NCBI GenBank assembly: GCA_039819065.1
Contig: JBCBSS010000001.1
Span: forward strand, 1 to 64,000
Direction: 5' to 3'
DNA length: 64,000 nt
DNA from: JBCBSS01 sp039819065
Lineage (GTDB): Bacteria; Bacteroidota; Bacteroidia; Cytophagales; Cyclobacteriaceae
This document shows, piece after piece, positions 26,425 through 34,612 of this stretch (the stretch's first letter is position 1; each line of letters opens with the position of its first letter). The notes beneath the pieces were generated by a model. The model was not told the DNA's origin. It worked only from the letters and a program-made list of their open reading frames with translations, and searched no databases. The position numbers and the translations under genes were made by a program.

Positions 26425-28248
26425 CTACCAGAATGAACCTACCACTATCGCCGTGATGATCAGCAATATGATTGACAGGTATCGGTAATTGCGGTACCAT
26501 GGCAGTGCGCGAAGTTCCTCGGTCTCCATGGTGAATATTTTCCTTTTGTAAGTATAATCCTTAATAGATTCTTCAGATGCCATTGGTGTCATTAAGCTCA
26601 CCACAATGTGGACTGTCAAACAAGAAATAAATAGTATGCTCGCCTTACCCAAAAAGTGTATTTCGTTCAAGGCTGGCACCCATTCGAATACGATAGAAAG
26701 CAACATGAATATGGCAAAGGCGAATCCGAATAATAAACTAACAAACGAACCGCTAGGGCTGGCCCTTTTCCAGAACATCCCTAACAAGAATGTTGATACT
26801 GCCGGTGGCGAAGTGAAGGCTATCACCAATTGTAAGTAATTCCATAGTGAGTCACTAACCCTTTCTATGAACGGCACCCATGCAGCAGCCAATACCACTA
26901 GAATGGCTGTAACAACCTGACCTACCTTCACCAGTTGCTTGCTGGTAAAGTCAGGTTTGATATTTCTTACGAAGTCCATGGTAACCAACGTAGAAGCAGA
27001 GTTAAAGGTAGCTGAAACCGATGACATCATAGCCGCCAGTAAACCGGCAACCACCAAACCTAAGATACCCGCAGGAAGAAGTTGGAAAAGCAATACCGGA
27101 TAAGTAAGGTTAGAACAACCACTCAGATCAAGACAAGGGTGAGATACATTGAATCCATCGCTTACTTCCGTAACAGAATACTCCGCAGATGCCTGTGTCA
27201 GTTGCCCCACCAAAACATCCAATTCGGCTTGCGTCGCGACGAAGCTGGTAACCGGATAATTGAGTGCTGTTATATCCAATGTGTTGAATAGAATCAAAGC
27301 CAATACACCAGGAACTACCATAATAAACACTACAGGTAGTTTCAATAGACCAGCGAACAAAGCTCCCCAGCGACCATGGTTCAGGTCTCTGGCTCCCAAT
27401 ACACGCTGTACCATAAATTGGTTGTTGGCCCAGAAATAGAATCCTAATAATGGTACGCCGGAAATAAGCCCCCACCATGGCATGAATTCATCGTTACCTG
27501 GTCGCACCAGGGAGAATACTTCCCCGGAATTACTGGGTATAAACTTCCCTTCTGCTGCCCTATCTCCAAAATCTACCTGACCTCCTGCAAGCATTCCGTT
27601 TAGTTTTTCCGTCATTAAATTCCAGCCTCCGCCCAGCTCTTCAAAAGCAAAGTAGGTTAATAAACATGATCCTAAAATCAGTAGAATGGCCTGAATTACC
27701 TCCGTTTGAATTACAGAGTTCAGACCTCCGGGTATGGTATAGGCTGCGGCAGCCACAGCCAGAATAATGATAATAACGATTGAAGGCAGGTCAGGGAAAA
27801 GCAGTTTTAAAACGATATTTCCTACGTAAAGGCCAGCTGCTGTATCAACCATTACGTTACCTACCACAGTAATGAATGAGAAGTAGTAGCGAGAGCGCCT
27901 GTCATAGCGTCGTTCCAGAAATTCCGGCATCGTATAAACTCCAGACTTCAGATAGAATGGCAAGAAGAAAATCGCGAAGAAGATCAATACTACTACCGCA
28001 TACCATTCGTAGTTATATACGTTGATATTAGTCTGATAAGCATCGGAGGCTAACCCTACCAAAGTAGAACTGGATATATTCGCTGAAAATAAGGCTATCC
28101 CTACAATAGGCCATGTCATGGTTCTACCGCCTAAGAAATAGTCTTCTGAGCTATCTTGTTTACCCTTCTTGATACCATACCACACAATCCCTAATAGATA
28201 GACCACGATAACCACAAGGTCTATAGTATTAAGTCCAAAGTTTTCCAT
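26425..28248 (-). CDS. Sodium:solute symporter (SSS family), first gene of the glycerol/GH13 cluster
   Basis: From the ATG at 28248 this is a 607-aa membrane protein; an in-frame ATG at 28353 would add 35 polar residues that do not fit the family. It has about 13-14 membrane helices. SGLT-like features include DYFLGGRTMTWPIVGIALFSANISSSTLVG near helix 1-2, PEFLERRYDRRSRYYFS, and GLLAAMMSSVSATFNSASTLVTMDF in the core repeat. It probably couples sodium entry to uptake of a sugar or glycoside. It is the first gene of the leftward cluster with glpK, glpD, GH13 and ROK, so it is the likely importer of that pathway's substrate. A LacI-type operator lies 165 bp upstream. Confidence 0.9.
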   Translation of the reverse strand: MENFGLNTIDLVVIVVYLLGIVWYGIKKGKQDSSEDYFLGGRTMTWPIVGIALFSANISSSTLVGLASDAYQTNINVYNYEWYAVVVLIFFAIFFLPFYLKSGVYTMPEFLERRYDRRSRYYFSFITVVGNVMVDTAAGLYVGNIVLKLLFPDLPSIVIIIILAVAAAAYTIPGGLNSVIQTEVIQAILLILGSCLLTYFAFEELGGGWNLMTEKLNGMLAGGQVDFGDRAAEGKFIPSNSGEVFSLVRPGNDEFMPWWGLISGVPLLGFYFWANNQFMVQRVLGARDLNHGRWGALFAGLLKLPVVFIMVVPGVLALILFNTLDITALNYPVTSFVATQAELDVLVGQLTQASAEYSVTEVSDGFNVSHPCLDLSGCSNLTYPVLLFQLLPAGILGLVVAGLLAAMMSSVSATFNSASTLVTMDFVRNIKPDFTSKQLVKVGQVVTAILVVLAAAWVPFIERVSDSLWNYLQLVIAFTSPPAVSTFLLGMFWKRASPSGSFVSLLFGFAFAIFMLLSIVFEWVPALNEIHFLGKASILFISCLTVHIVVSLMTPMASEESIKDYTYKRKIFTMETEELRALPWYRNYRYLSIILLIITAIVVGSFW

Positions 28249-28412
28249 ACTGAGTTGGTTGAATGAAGTGTTTTGATGAACGACGGAAAGACAGTGAATT
28301 ATGCTGTTTGACTTTGGCAATAGCAAACAAAATTTGCCTCCCCCATCTTCCAAGTATAATAAGATTTGTCAAGATTTCACGAAGATAATTGCTGTTTTTT
28401 GGGTCACAGGCT

Positions 28413-28428
28413 ATGCAAACGGTTGCGT
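28413..28428. promoter_or_regulatory. Candidate LacI-family operator upstream of the SSS-glpK-glpD cluster
   Basis: ATGCAAACGGTTGCGT is a near-palindrome with a central CG and TGCAA/TTGC arms, the typical design of LacI/GalR-family sites such as PurR boxes. Read on the other strand, the site at 58283-58298 is ATGCAAACGATTGCAT, the same at 14 of 16 positions. It lies in the divergent spacer between the transporter gene and the amidase gene and could serve either. No LacI-type regulator gene is in the window. Confidence 0.55.
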
Positions 28429-28527
28429 AATACAAATACTTAAATTAGGAGTTGGTTGATAGGCTTTTCATAATTCTGTTTATTTTTCAGGCTGTAGTTT
28501 GATTGATAATCGCCTAAGAAGGTAGAA

Positions 28528-30006
28528 ATGAAAGAATTTGGAGCATACGACGCTATAGGGCTGGCCGAACTGGTCAGCAAGAAAGAAATAAGTGCTGTAG
28601 AACTAGTAAATGAGGCAATCGAGAGGATCGAGCAATTCAACCCAAAAATCAATGCCGTAATTCACAAAATGTATGATGTAGCCCATGAACAGGCTGTCAA
28701 AGGCAGTCATACCGGCACTTTTGGTGGGGTGCCCTTTCTCTTAAAAGATCTGCTGTCCACTTACGGCGGTGCGCCTTTTTCGAAAGGATGTAAGGCCCTG
28801 AAGTCATATATCGCCAATGAGGACAGTGAAACGGTTAAGCGGTTTAAGAAGAGTGGCCTCGTAACGCTGGGCAAAACCAACACGCCAGAATTTGGACTGA
28901 TGGGGGTGACGGAACCAGAAGCATTCGGTCCTACCAGATCTCCATGGAATACCAACCATACGCCGGGCGGCTCTAGCGGTGGGTCAGCTGCCGCAGTAGC
29001 GGCCGGCATCGTACCCATGGCCTCAGCTGGTGATGGCGGTGGTTCTATCCGTATACCCGCCTCCTGCAGTGGGATATTTGGCTTAAAACCTTCACGCGGC
29101 CGTGTACCTACAGCCCCAGCTGGAGAAATGTGGCAAGGGGCTTCGGTAGAGCATGTGTTGACCCGATCGGTGAGGGACAGTGCTGCCATGTTAGACATAT
29201 TAAACGGTTCTGTGGCAGGAGCACCCTATCATATTGCTCAACCTGTCCAATCATATAGCGAAGTGATTAAAACGACCCCTCGTACCTTAAAAGTGGCCTT
29301 TACCACTCAGTCACCACTAGGTAATGAGGTAGACCCAGCCTGCAAAGAAGCGGTAGCACATGCCGCTAAGTTACTCAGTGATCTAGGCCATCATGTCGAA
29401 GAAAAGCAGCCTGAATACGATGGTATGGAAGTAGCTATGGCTTATTTGATCATGTATTTCGGAGAAATAGCTGCCGAAATTGAAGATCTTGAGCCCATGC
29501 TTGGACGCAAAGTGAAAAGAAGTGATGTGGAATCAACTACCTGGACATTGGGTCTATTAGGTAGAACCTTTACAGCCGCCGAGTTTGTGAAATCTAAACT
29601 AAAATGGAATGATTTTGCCAGAATGATGGGAAGATTTCACCAGACTTATGATCTCTATCTCACCCCTACTATTGCCGTAAAACCACCTGAAATCGGCGCT
29701 ACTCAGCCGTCAAAAGCAGAGCAAATGACAGTCAATATCATTAATGCATTGGGTTGGGGCAAGCTGTTACGTGCTTCTGGTGTGGTAAACCAGATTGCAG
29801 AAAAGAGTTTGGGTATGATGCCCTTTACCCAGTTGGCCAATTTGACTGGTCAACCGGCCATGTCCGTGCCGCTCTATTGGAGCGAAGATAATTTACCTAT
29901 AGGGGTCCAGTTCATTGCTCCTTCAGGAGATGAAGCAACACTGCTTAGCCTAGCGGCACAGTTAGAACAGGCTCAGCCTTGGTTTGATAAACGTCCAGCC
30001 TTGTAG
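28528..30006 (+). CDS. Amidase-signature hydrolase
   Basis: A 492-aa cytoplasmic enzyme of the amidase signature family. The catalytic triad is visible: Lys73 in GVPFLLKDLL, the cis-Ser in PGGSSGGSAAAVAAG (146-160) and the nucleophile Ser173 in GDGGGSIRIPASCSGIFGLKP. The later region shows PMASAGDGG and the family ending FTQLANLTGQPAMSVPL. It hydrolyses an amide bond in an unknown substrate. GatA is unlikely because no GatB/GatC neighbour is present and the C-terminal half differs. It stands alone and is divergent from the SSS transporter gene. Confidence 0.88.
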   Translation: MKEFGAYDAIGLAELVSKKEISAVELVNEAIERIEQFNPKINAVIHKMYDVAHEQAVKGSHTGTFGGVPFLLKDLLSTYGGAPFSKGCKALKSYIANEDSETVKRFKKSGLVTLGKTNTPEFGLMGVTEPEAFGPTRSPWNTNHTPGGSSGGSAAAVAAGIVPMASAGDGGGSIRIPASCSGIFGLKPSRGRVPTAPAGEMWQGASVEHVLTRSVRDSAAMLDILNGSVAGAPYHIAQPVQSYSEVIKTTPRTLKVAFTTQSPLGNEVDPACKEAVAHAAKLLSDLGHHVEEKQPEYDGMEVAMAYLIMYFGEIAAEIEDLEPMLGRKVKRSDVESTTWTLGLLGRTFTAAEFVKSKLKWNDFARMMGRFHQTYDLYLTPTIAVKPPEIGATQPSKAEQMTVNIINALGWGKLLRASGVVNQIAEKSLGMMPFTQLANLTGQPAMSVPLYWSEDNLPIGVQFIAPSGDEATLLSLAAQLEQAQPWFDKRPAL

Positions 30007-30271
30007 CACAAATTGATTTTGAGCCTTTCTTAGCCGAAATAGGTGTCCTCACTCACTTCATTTCGAATATTCATGAGCAGTGAAGATAAGGCTCGAACTC
30101 ACTGGTTGAGCCTGTCATTGGTTCCAAATGGGCTCAAAATCTTGATTACAGCTCTAAAATGGTCAAAAACAGGCTTTTGGCCTTTTTTATTAACTTTTAC
30201 TAGTATATAATTGCTATTAGAAGCTAAAACCAGCTCAACTAACTGATAAGCAGCCAAAACCGTATAGTGAC

Positions 30272-31525
30272 TTGAAAAGTAGAAAGTACTTTCTATTTGG
30301 GTCTTTGTTATTGATCCTCCCCATAATGCTCAGCGAACGCAATCGACCGGTCGCCGAAACCTTACCCCCTCCTGAAAAAGTTGAAGTCAAAGTCAATCCA
30401 CACATCGTCACAATGCTGGATGATTACGATGCGCACATGGAGGATCTACTTGAAATGACAGGTACTCCGGGGGCTGCTGTGGCAGTCGTCAAAGACGGTG
30501 ATATTCTCTACACCAACGGGTTTGGCATAAAGCAGGTAGGCACGAAGGATTCAGTGGATGCCAATACAGTCTTCAGACTTGGCTCTGTTTCTAAGACCTT
30601 TGCGTCAATTCTTACAGGCATATTGGCAGAGCAGGGCAAGGTGGATTGGGATGATGAGATAGTGGATTATTTGCCAGACTTTACCCTCAAACCAGATAGT
30701 CAATCTTTAAAGATTAAGCTGAAACACGTATTGTCGCATACCACTGGCTTACCTTATCATGCTTACACCAACTTGATTGAAGATGGCGTTGCGCTGGATA
30801 CCATGATAAAGAAGCTGGGTAGTCTTGATCTCATAGGTGATGCCGGACAGATATACAGTTATCAAAATGTTGCATACAGTATAATCGATCCAGTATTACG
30901 CGTGGCCACCAACTTGACTTATGATTCGTTACTGCAACAACACATTTTTGATCCGCTGGGGATGGAAAATGCCTCTGCCAGTTACAAAGCGATGATCAAT
31001 AACCCTAATGTGGCGCAACCGCACCGCATGCGACATGGCTGGAAACACATGCCTATTTCTGACAAATATTATAATACCATTCCGGCAGGAGGTATAAATG
31101 CCAGTGCCAATGATATGGCCAAATGGCTCAAGGGACTCATTAGTGAATCCGATGCGCTGTTAGAAGAGAAGAGCATTAATGATGTTTTTGAGCCGGTAGT
31201 TACTATTTCAAAATACAAATACAGACGAAATTGGCCGACTTTAAAGAAAGCCCATTACGCCTTGGGCTGGAGAGTGCTGGAACTCGAAGATGACACTATT
31301 ATCTATCATGGCGGCTATGTGAATGGTTATCGTGCAGAGATAGCCATCAGCAAAAAGCATAATCTTGGCATCTGTGTACTGGCCAACGCACCTAGTGGAT
31401 TCGCCGGAAGAAGTGTGCCTGCTTTGTATAATTTATATACCCACCATCTCGATTCTATTCAATCCTGGGAGAATCAGCAAAATCCTATTTTTAGTGCTAC
31501 CGCCACAGATATAGAAGAGGAGTAG
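30272..31525 (+). CDS. Beta-lactamase-like serine hydrolase (class C / esterase type), exported
   Basis: A 417-aa protein with a hydrophobic N-terminus (about residues 6-21) that should export it. The serine beta-lactamase-type motifs are present: SVSK with nucleophile Ser105 and Lys108 in FRLGSVSKTF, a YxN motif in YSYQNVAYSIIDP (about 199), and HGG in IIYHGGYVNG (about 346) in place of KTG. This pattern marks the broad beta-lactamase-related group (DD-peptidases, esterases), not a proven antibiotic resistance enzyme. A TTG start at 30272 is needed to keep the signal. It converges with the next gene with 13 bp between stops. The 265-bp spacer upstream shows no gene. Confidence 0.85.
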   Translation: MKSRKYFLFGSLLLILPIMLSERNRPVAETLPPPEKVEVKVNPHIVTMLDDYDAHMEDLLEMTGTPGAAVAVVKDGDILYTNGFGIKQVGTKDSVDANTVFRLGSVSKTFASILTGILAEQGKVDWDDEIVDYLPDFTLKPDSQSLKIKLKHVLSHTTGLPYHAYTNLIEDGVALDTMIKKLGSLDLIGDAGQIYSYQNVAYSIIDPVLRVATNLTYDSLLQQHIFDPLGMENASASYKAMINNPNVAQPHRMRHGWKHMPISDKYYNTIPAGGINASANDMAKWLKGLISESDALLEEKSINDVFEPVVTISKYKYRRNWPTLKKAHYALGWRVLELEDDTIIYHGGYVNGYRAEIAISKKHNLGICVLANAPSGFAGRSVPALYNLYTHHLDSIQSWENQQNPIFSATATDIEEE

Positions 31526-31538
31526 GTTAGTAGATAGG

Positions 31539-32363
31539 TCAGGAAGCGCGCTTTGAATTAATCCTTTTAAGCTGTACATCCAGACATGTTGGGCACATGC
31601 CATGAGAAAACCCTGCGTTAGAGGGAAGCTGAGAGAAAAGCTCTTCGAAACTGTACCACTTATCGTTTTTATCACGGATATCTTTACAGAATGAACATAT
31701 CACAAAGATTGGAATCTGTTCATCCGAATCTGCATCCTCCTTCTTTTTCTGCCAGTAGAATTTTACAAAATCCGAAATATCCCGTTTAAGTCCTCCCGTG
31801 CTTTCATCGCGGAATAGTGTCTCGTCATCCACATTGATTTCGTCATGGAACGATGTAAGAAGAAACTCAAGAAATTTGGCCAACGAAACAATAGAAGTGT
31901 AGTGCTGTAATTCTGCTTCCGTAAGCAGTTGACTGATAGCTTTGAGGTTATCAATAGCCACACCCCTATCCTTAGAGGTATAGAAAGTCAGTTTCAGGAT
32001 CATAGTCCACTTCTCATGATCGTCGACTTCTTCGGGAAATGTAAGTGTTTGTGTAAGGTGTGTTATCTTTTCAAAGCTCAATCCATGGTTGAGCAACCAA
32101 GCACTATGAAGGATATAGCAGTAATTGTTCTCGCAATGATACATCGCCGCCGATAAGATCCCCTCTATCACCTTAAGGTCTTTGATCCCCTTATTTCCAA
32201 GGTAAACTTTAGATATTAGGTCACCTAATACAACGCCAAAGCCATGCTTCACTGCGGCCTGTACTAATAGTGTGTATTCCCCTTTGAAAAGCTTATTTGC
32301 AGGACCTAAATCAGTTTCTATTCGGGTAATCAGGTCTGCTGGTATATCGGGTTTACTTACCAT
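31539..32363 (-). CDS. AhpD-like domain fused to a CxxC...HGxCPxC cysteine motif
   Basis: A 274-aa soluble protein with an unusual layout. The N-terminal region (about residues 30-190) resembles the carboxymuconolactone decarboxylase/AhpD fold: AAMYHCENNYCYILHSAWLLNHGLSFEKITHL (about 71-102) matches the family's Cys-x3-His helix, though the CxxC pair is not in register. The C-terminal 55 residues contain VICSFCKDIRDKNDKW, FEELFSQLPSNAGFSHGMCPTCL. This Cys-x2-Cys plus HGxCPxC motif is known at the ends of sensor kinases and response regulators and probably binds zinc. The fusion of the two is not one I know. A redox-sensing or signalling role is inference. Confidence 0.6.
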   Translation of the reverse strand: MVSKPDIPADLITRIETDLGPANKLFKGEYTLLVQAAVKHGFGVVLGDLISKVYLGNKGIKDLKVIEGILSAAMYHCENNYCYILHSAWLLNHGLSFEKITHLTQTLTFPEEVDDHEKWTMILKLTFYTSKDRGVAIDNLKAISQLLTEAELQHYTSIVSLAKFLEFLLTSFHDEINVDDETLFRDESTGGLKRDISDFVKFYWQKKKEDADSDEQIPIFVICSFCKDIRDKNDKWYSFEELFSQLPSNAGFSHGMCPTCLDVQLKRINSKRAS

Positions 32364-32712
32364 CTATTCAAAAAATAATAGAATTATTCAGATATCTCAA
32401 GCCTTAGCAACATAGCGCCATTGCAACTAGTTCCATTGACCTCAATAAAATTATATTATTTACAGAATAAAAAATACAATAGTAGTCAAACAACTTTGTT
32501 TTAAGACTGAATGTATAATAGCTTTTAAACTAAAAAAATATAGTTATTTTGTTAGTGCCATTGTCGACAAATGTGTTCCATTTTGATATGGCAAAATACT
32601 CGATGGGAGCTGGCAGGAAAAACTTATCAATCAGTAGGAGGAGATAAATAGGTAGTGAGGCAACCTCCAATTATTATTTGAGGCTGCTCACATTGATATG
32701 GAAAGGCGATAG
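32364..32712. other. AT-rich spacer without a gene
   Basis: No ORF or RNA gene is recognised here. The spacer is strongly AT-rich at 32440-32560. It holds the promoter region of the leftward AhpD-like gene and the 3' end of the ArsR/SRPBCC operon. Confidence 0.5.
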
Positions 32713-33174
32713 CTAAATTACCTGTTGTAGAAATTCTTCCAACCTGTTGAATACAGAAACCCAACCGTTGTAGAAGCCCATTTCTTCCTGTTGCTTACAA
32801 TATTCCTCGGTCTCGTGCACAACACTAAAAACAAAGTGGGTCTGCTCTCCCCGCGCTTCAAGATTGACGTGTAATTCTACGCCCTCGGTCATCGGTTTGA
32901 AGTCAGCGGAAGTGACAATACGACTGAGTTCTACAATCTCTTTGTATTGACCTTCTGCGATGAAGTCGTTGCCATCAGGCATTTTCATCACATACTTCCA
33001 TTTTCCACCTACATTAAAGTCATGTTCTATGACGGTCGTCTCCATCCCTTGAGGTCCCCACCAGTTGGCAATATGCTCAGGGCGGGTCCACGCTTCCCAG
33101 ACCAGTTTGATCGGGGCATCAAAAGTTCTTTCTAAGGTCAGCGTGCGATTTTTGGCGTCATCAGTGTTACTCAT
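32713..33174 (-). CDS. SRPBCC/AHSA1-family protein (first ArsR operon)
   Basis: A 153-aa START-like (Bet v 1 fold) protein of the AHSA1 group. It has the typical opening LTLERTFDAPIKLVWEAWTRPEHIANWWGPQG (about 12-43), then GGKWKYVMKMPDGNDFIAEGQY and the C-terminal helix MGFYNGWVSVFNRLEEFL. These proteins have a hydrophobic cavity, but the ligand is unknown. Its start codon overlaps the end of the ArsR gene by 8 bases (ATGAGTAA), so the two are translationally coupled. ArsR-AHSA1 pairs are common in Bacteroidota and Actinobacteria. Confidence 0.88.
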   Translation of the reverse strand: MSNTDDAKNRTLTLERTFDAPIKLVWEAWTRPEHIANWWGPQGMETTVIEHDFNVGGKWKYVMKMPDGNDFIAEGQYKEIVELSRIVTSADFKPMTEGVELHVNLEARGEQTHFVFSVVHETEEYCKQQEEMGFYNGWVSVFNRLEEFLQQVI

Positions 33175-33496
33175 GGTTTTTATTTTTTGATTGTAATTCG
33201 TTTAAATACGCTTCAAATGAATCTAGCCTATCTTCCCAAAGCTTGCGATAGCGGTCTATCCAAAGGAATGCAGGTATCAGACTCTTGGATTCAATGCTGC
33301 AAAAACGCTCCCTACCTTGTTTGGTAATGACCACAATACCACATTCCTCCAGAATTTTCAGGTGTTTAGAAATAGCCGGCCGGGTCACATCAAACTGCTC
33401 AGCCACGGCATTCACAGTCAAGGTTTGTTCAGATAGTAATTCGATAATATCTCGCCTTACCGGATCGGCTATAGCCTGGAAAACATCTCTTCTCAT
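33167..33496 (-). CDS. ArsR-family repressor, first operon
   Basis: From ATG 33496 it is 109 aa; the upstream in-frame ATG at 33550 lies beyond both operator palindromes and is rejected. The winged helix starts DVFQAIADPVRRDIIELLSEQ, and the recognition helix is DVTRPAISKHLKILEECGIV (about 37-56). No metal-binding Cys cluster (ELCVCDL) is present, so it is not an arsenic sensor. Two palindromes with GTAACC-type arms lie 8 and 34 bp upstream of the start, so autorepression is likely. It is co-transcribed with the overlapping SRPBCC gene. Confidence 0.88.
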   Translation of the reverse strand: MRRDVFQAIADPVRRDIIELLSEQTLTVNAVAEQFDVTRPAISKHLKILEECGIVVITKQGRERFCSIESKSLIPAFLWIDRYRKLWEDRLDSFEAYLNELQSKNKNHE

Positions 33497-33504
33497 ATCA
33501 TAAT

Positions 33505-33546
33505 GTAACCGTTTGGTTACTAATATACATGTAATCGAACGGTTAC
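33505..33546. promoter_or_regulatory. Tandem ArsR operators, GTAACC type
   Basis: Two 16-bp palindromes: GTAACC-GTTT-GGTTAC at 33505-33520 (perfect arms) and GTAATC-GAAC-GGTTAC at 33531-33546 (one arm mismatch), 26 bp start to start. They cover the promoter of the ArsR/SRPBCC operon. The second ArsR operon has the same design with GTAACA arms. Confidence 0.75.
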
Positions 33547-33631
33547 GCAAGTGTTATTTAATAAAGTCTCTGGTTGACTTTTATGCGAGGTGATATATTT
33601 GGTGGTTAAAGCCTTATCTCTTGAGTGATAG

Positions 33632-33658
33632 TTGCCACGGGTTAAAACCACGTGGCAA
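33632..33658. repeat. Hairpin TTGCCACG-GGTT-AA-AACC-A-CGTGGCAA
   Basis: A long imperfect hairpin with an 8-bp outer and a 4-bp inner stem lies in the spacer between the two ArsR operons. A related, more degenerate unit (CCATGGCTTCAGCCCACGG) follows at 33732-33750. They look like members of a REP-like family. The rest of 33547-33863 shows no gene. Confidence 0.45.
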
Positions 33659-33863
33659 GGCTATGACCAACTAATTCTACAATCTTGGAATGATTGCAAA
33701 GAGCCTTAATTGTATGAGGCTTAGATTTTGCCATGGCTTCAGCCCACGGATCAAATAGCTAACCCAATAAAGGCTTTAGCCCTTAGCTCAAGAATTACTC
33801 TAGCATACAACTAAGTGGCACATAGGATCAATATGGGTCTAGAGCATCACTGTGATAGGCAGG

Positions 33864-34193
33864 TTATTCTTTTCCCTCTTCTTTTTGCTTATCCAGGTAT
33901 GAACCCAAACCCTTCAGTTTTGACTTCCAGAAGCTTTCTAGCTTGCTTATGTAGGCTTCTACCTCCGCCAGGGCTTCTAGTTGAGCATAACAGTTAATCT
34001 GACGGCCATCTACTTTGTCAGATTCGACTGATATCAAGTTGCAATCACGCAATACCTTGATGTGTCTGGAGATGGCAGGGCGAGATACCTGGAATTTCTC
34101 TGCGATTTCATTGACGTTCGTCGGTTGCTGGGCCAACATCAGGAGTATCTCTCTTCTGGTTGTATCGGCTATGGCTTTGAATACATCGCTCAT
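33864..34193 (-). CDS. ArsR-family repressor, second operon
   Basis: A 109-aa winged-helix regulator, MSDVFKAIADTTRREILLMLAQQ, with recognition helix QVSRPAISRHIKVLRDCNLI (about 35-54). It is a paralogue of the ArsR at 33167-33496, with several substitutions in the recognition helix (T to S, K to R, L to I). It has no metal-binding motif. Its start overlaps the stop of the SRPBCC gene by 4 bases (ATGA). As the last gene of a four-gene operon headed by GTAACA-type palindromes it probably represses the whole unit. Confidence 0.88.
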   Translation of the reverse strand: MSDVFKAIADTTRREILLMLAQQPTNVNEIAEKFQVSRPAISRHIKVLRDCNLISVESDKVDGRQINCYAQLEALAEVEAYISKLESFWKSKLKGLGSYLDKQKEEGKE

Positions 34194-34612
34194 TGGTTAT
34201 GCTTTAAGTATTTTGGCAGTTGAACTGCGAGAATTTTCTTTTTCCATCCGGCGGCCAGAATTCGTCGCACGATGAGCTTATTCAACAGCCCATCAAAACC
34301 ACCATGCTCAAAGTGAAGTTTGGTTTTCTCTCCTTGTGCTTCTAGTCTGAAAGTAACTCTGGTATTCTCCAGCGAGCCTCCACTCCAGGAAAATGCTAGC
34401 AGTTTTGGTTCATCCACGGTCAACACCTCACAATTCACTATACCATCAAAACCAGGGTATGGTTTGGTTCTGAACTGAAATTTATGTCCTACCACCGGTT
34501 CCATATCGCATGGCATCAGCCACTCACTCATCGCTTCCTTATCGGTTAACGCCTTCCAAACATTTGCTATTGGGTGGTCATAGGTCACTTCAAATTTTAT
34601 AGCCTTTTTCAT
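34190..34612 (-). CDS. SRPBCC/AHSA1-family protein (second ArsR operon)
   Basis: A 140-aa START-like protein, KFEVTYDHPIANVWKALTDKEAMSEWLMPCDMEPVVGHKFQFRT at the N-terminus and TRVTFRLEAQGEKTKLHFEHGGF (about 82-104), as in the AHSA1 group. It is a distant paralogue of the protein at 32713-33174. The start codon directly follows the stop of the DUF4287/DUF5655 gene with no gap. It overlaps the downstream ArsR start by 4 bases, so translation of all three genes is coupled. Ligand unknown. Confidence 0.88.
   Translation of the reverse strand: MKKAIKFEVTYDHPIANVWKALTDKEAMSEWLMPCDMEPVVGHKFQFRTKPYPGFDGIVNCEVLTVDEPKLLAFSWSGGSLENTRVTFRLEAQGEKTKLHFEHGGFDGLLNKLIVRRILAAGWKKKILAVQLPKYLKHNQ

Noticed and set aside
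28249..28353. N-terminal extension of the SSS transporter from the ATG at 28353
   Set aside because: The 35 added residues are polar and unlike the family; MENFGLNTIDLVVI is the usual start.
28761..29198. A 145-codon frame antisense to the amidase gene
   Set aside because: It is a shadow of a Gly/Ser-rich coding stretch and shows no domain or start context.
33167..33550. Longer ArsR starting at 33550
   Set aside because: The added residues would be encoded across both operator palindromes; ATG 33496 gives the normal family N-terminus.
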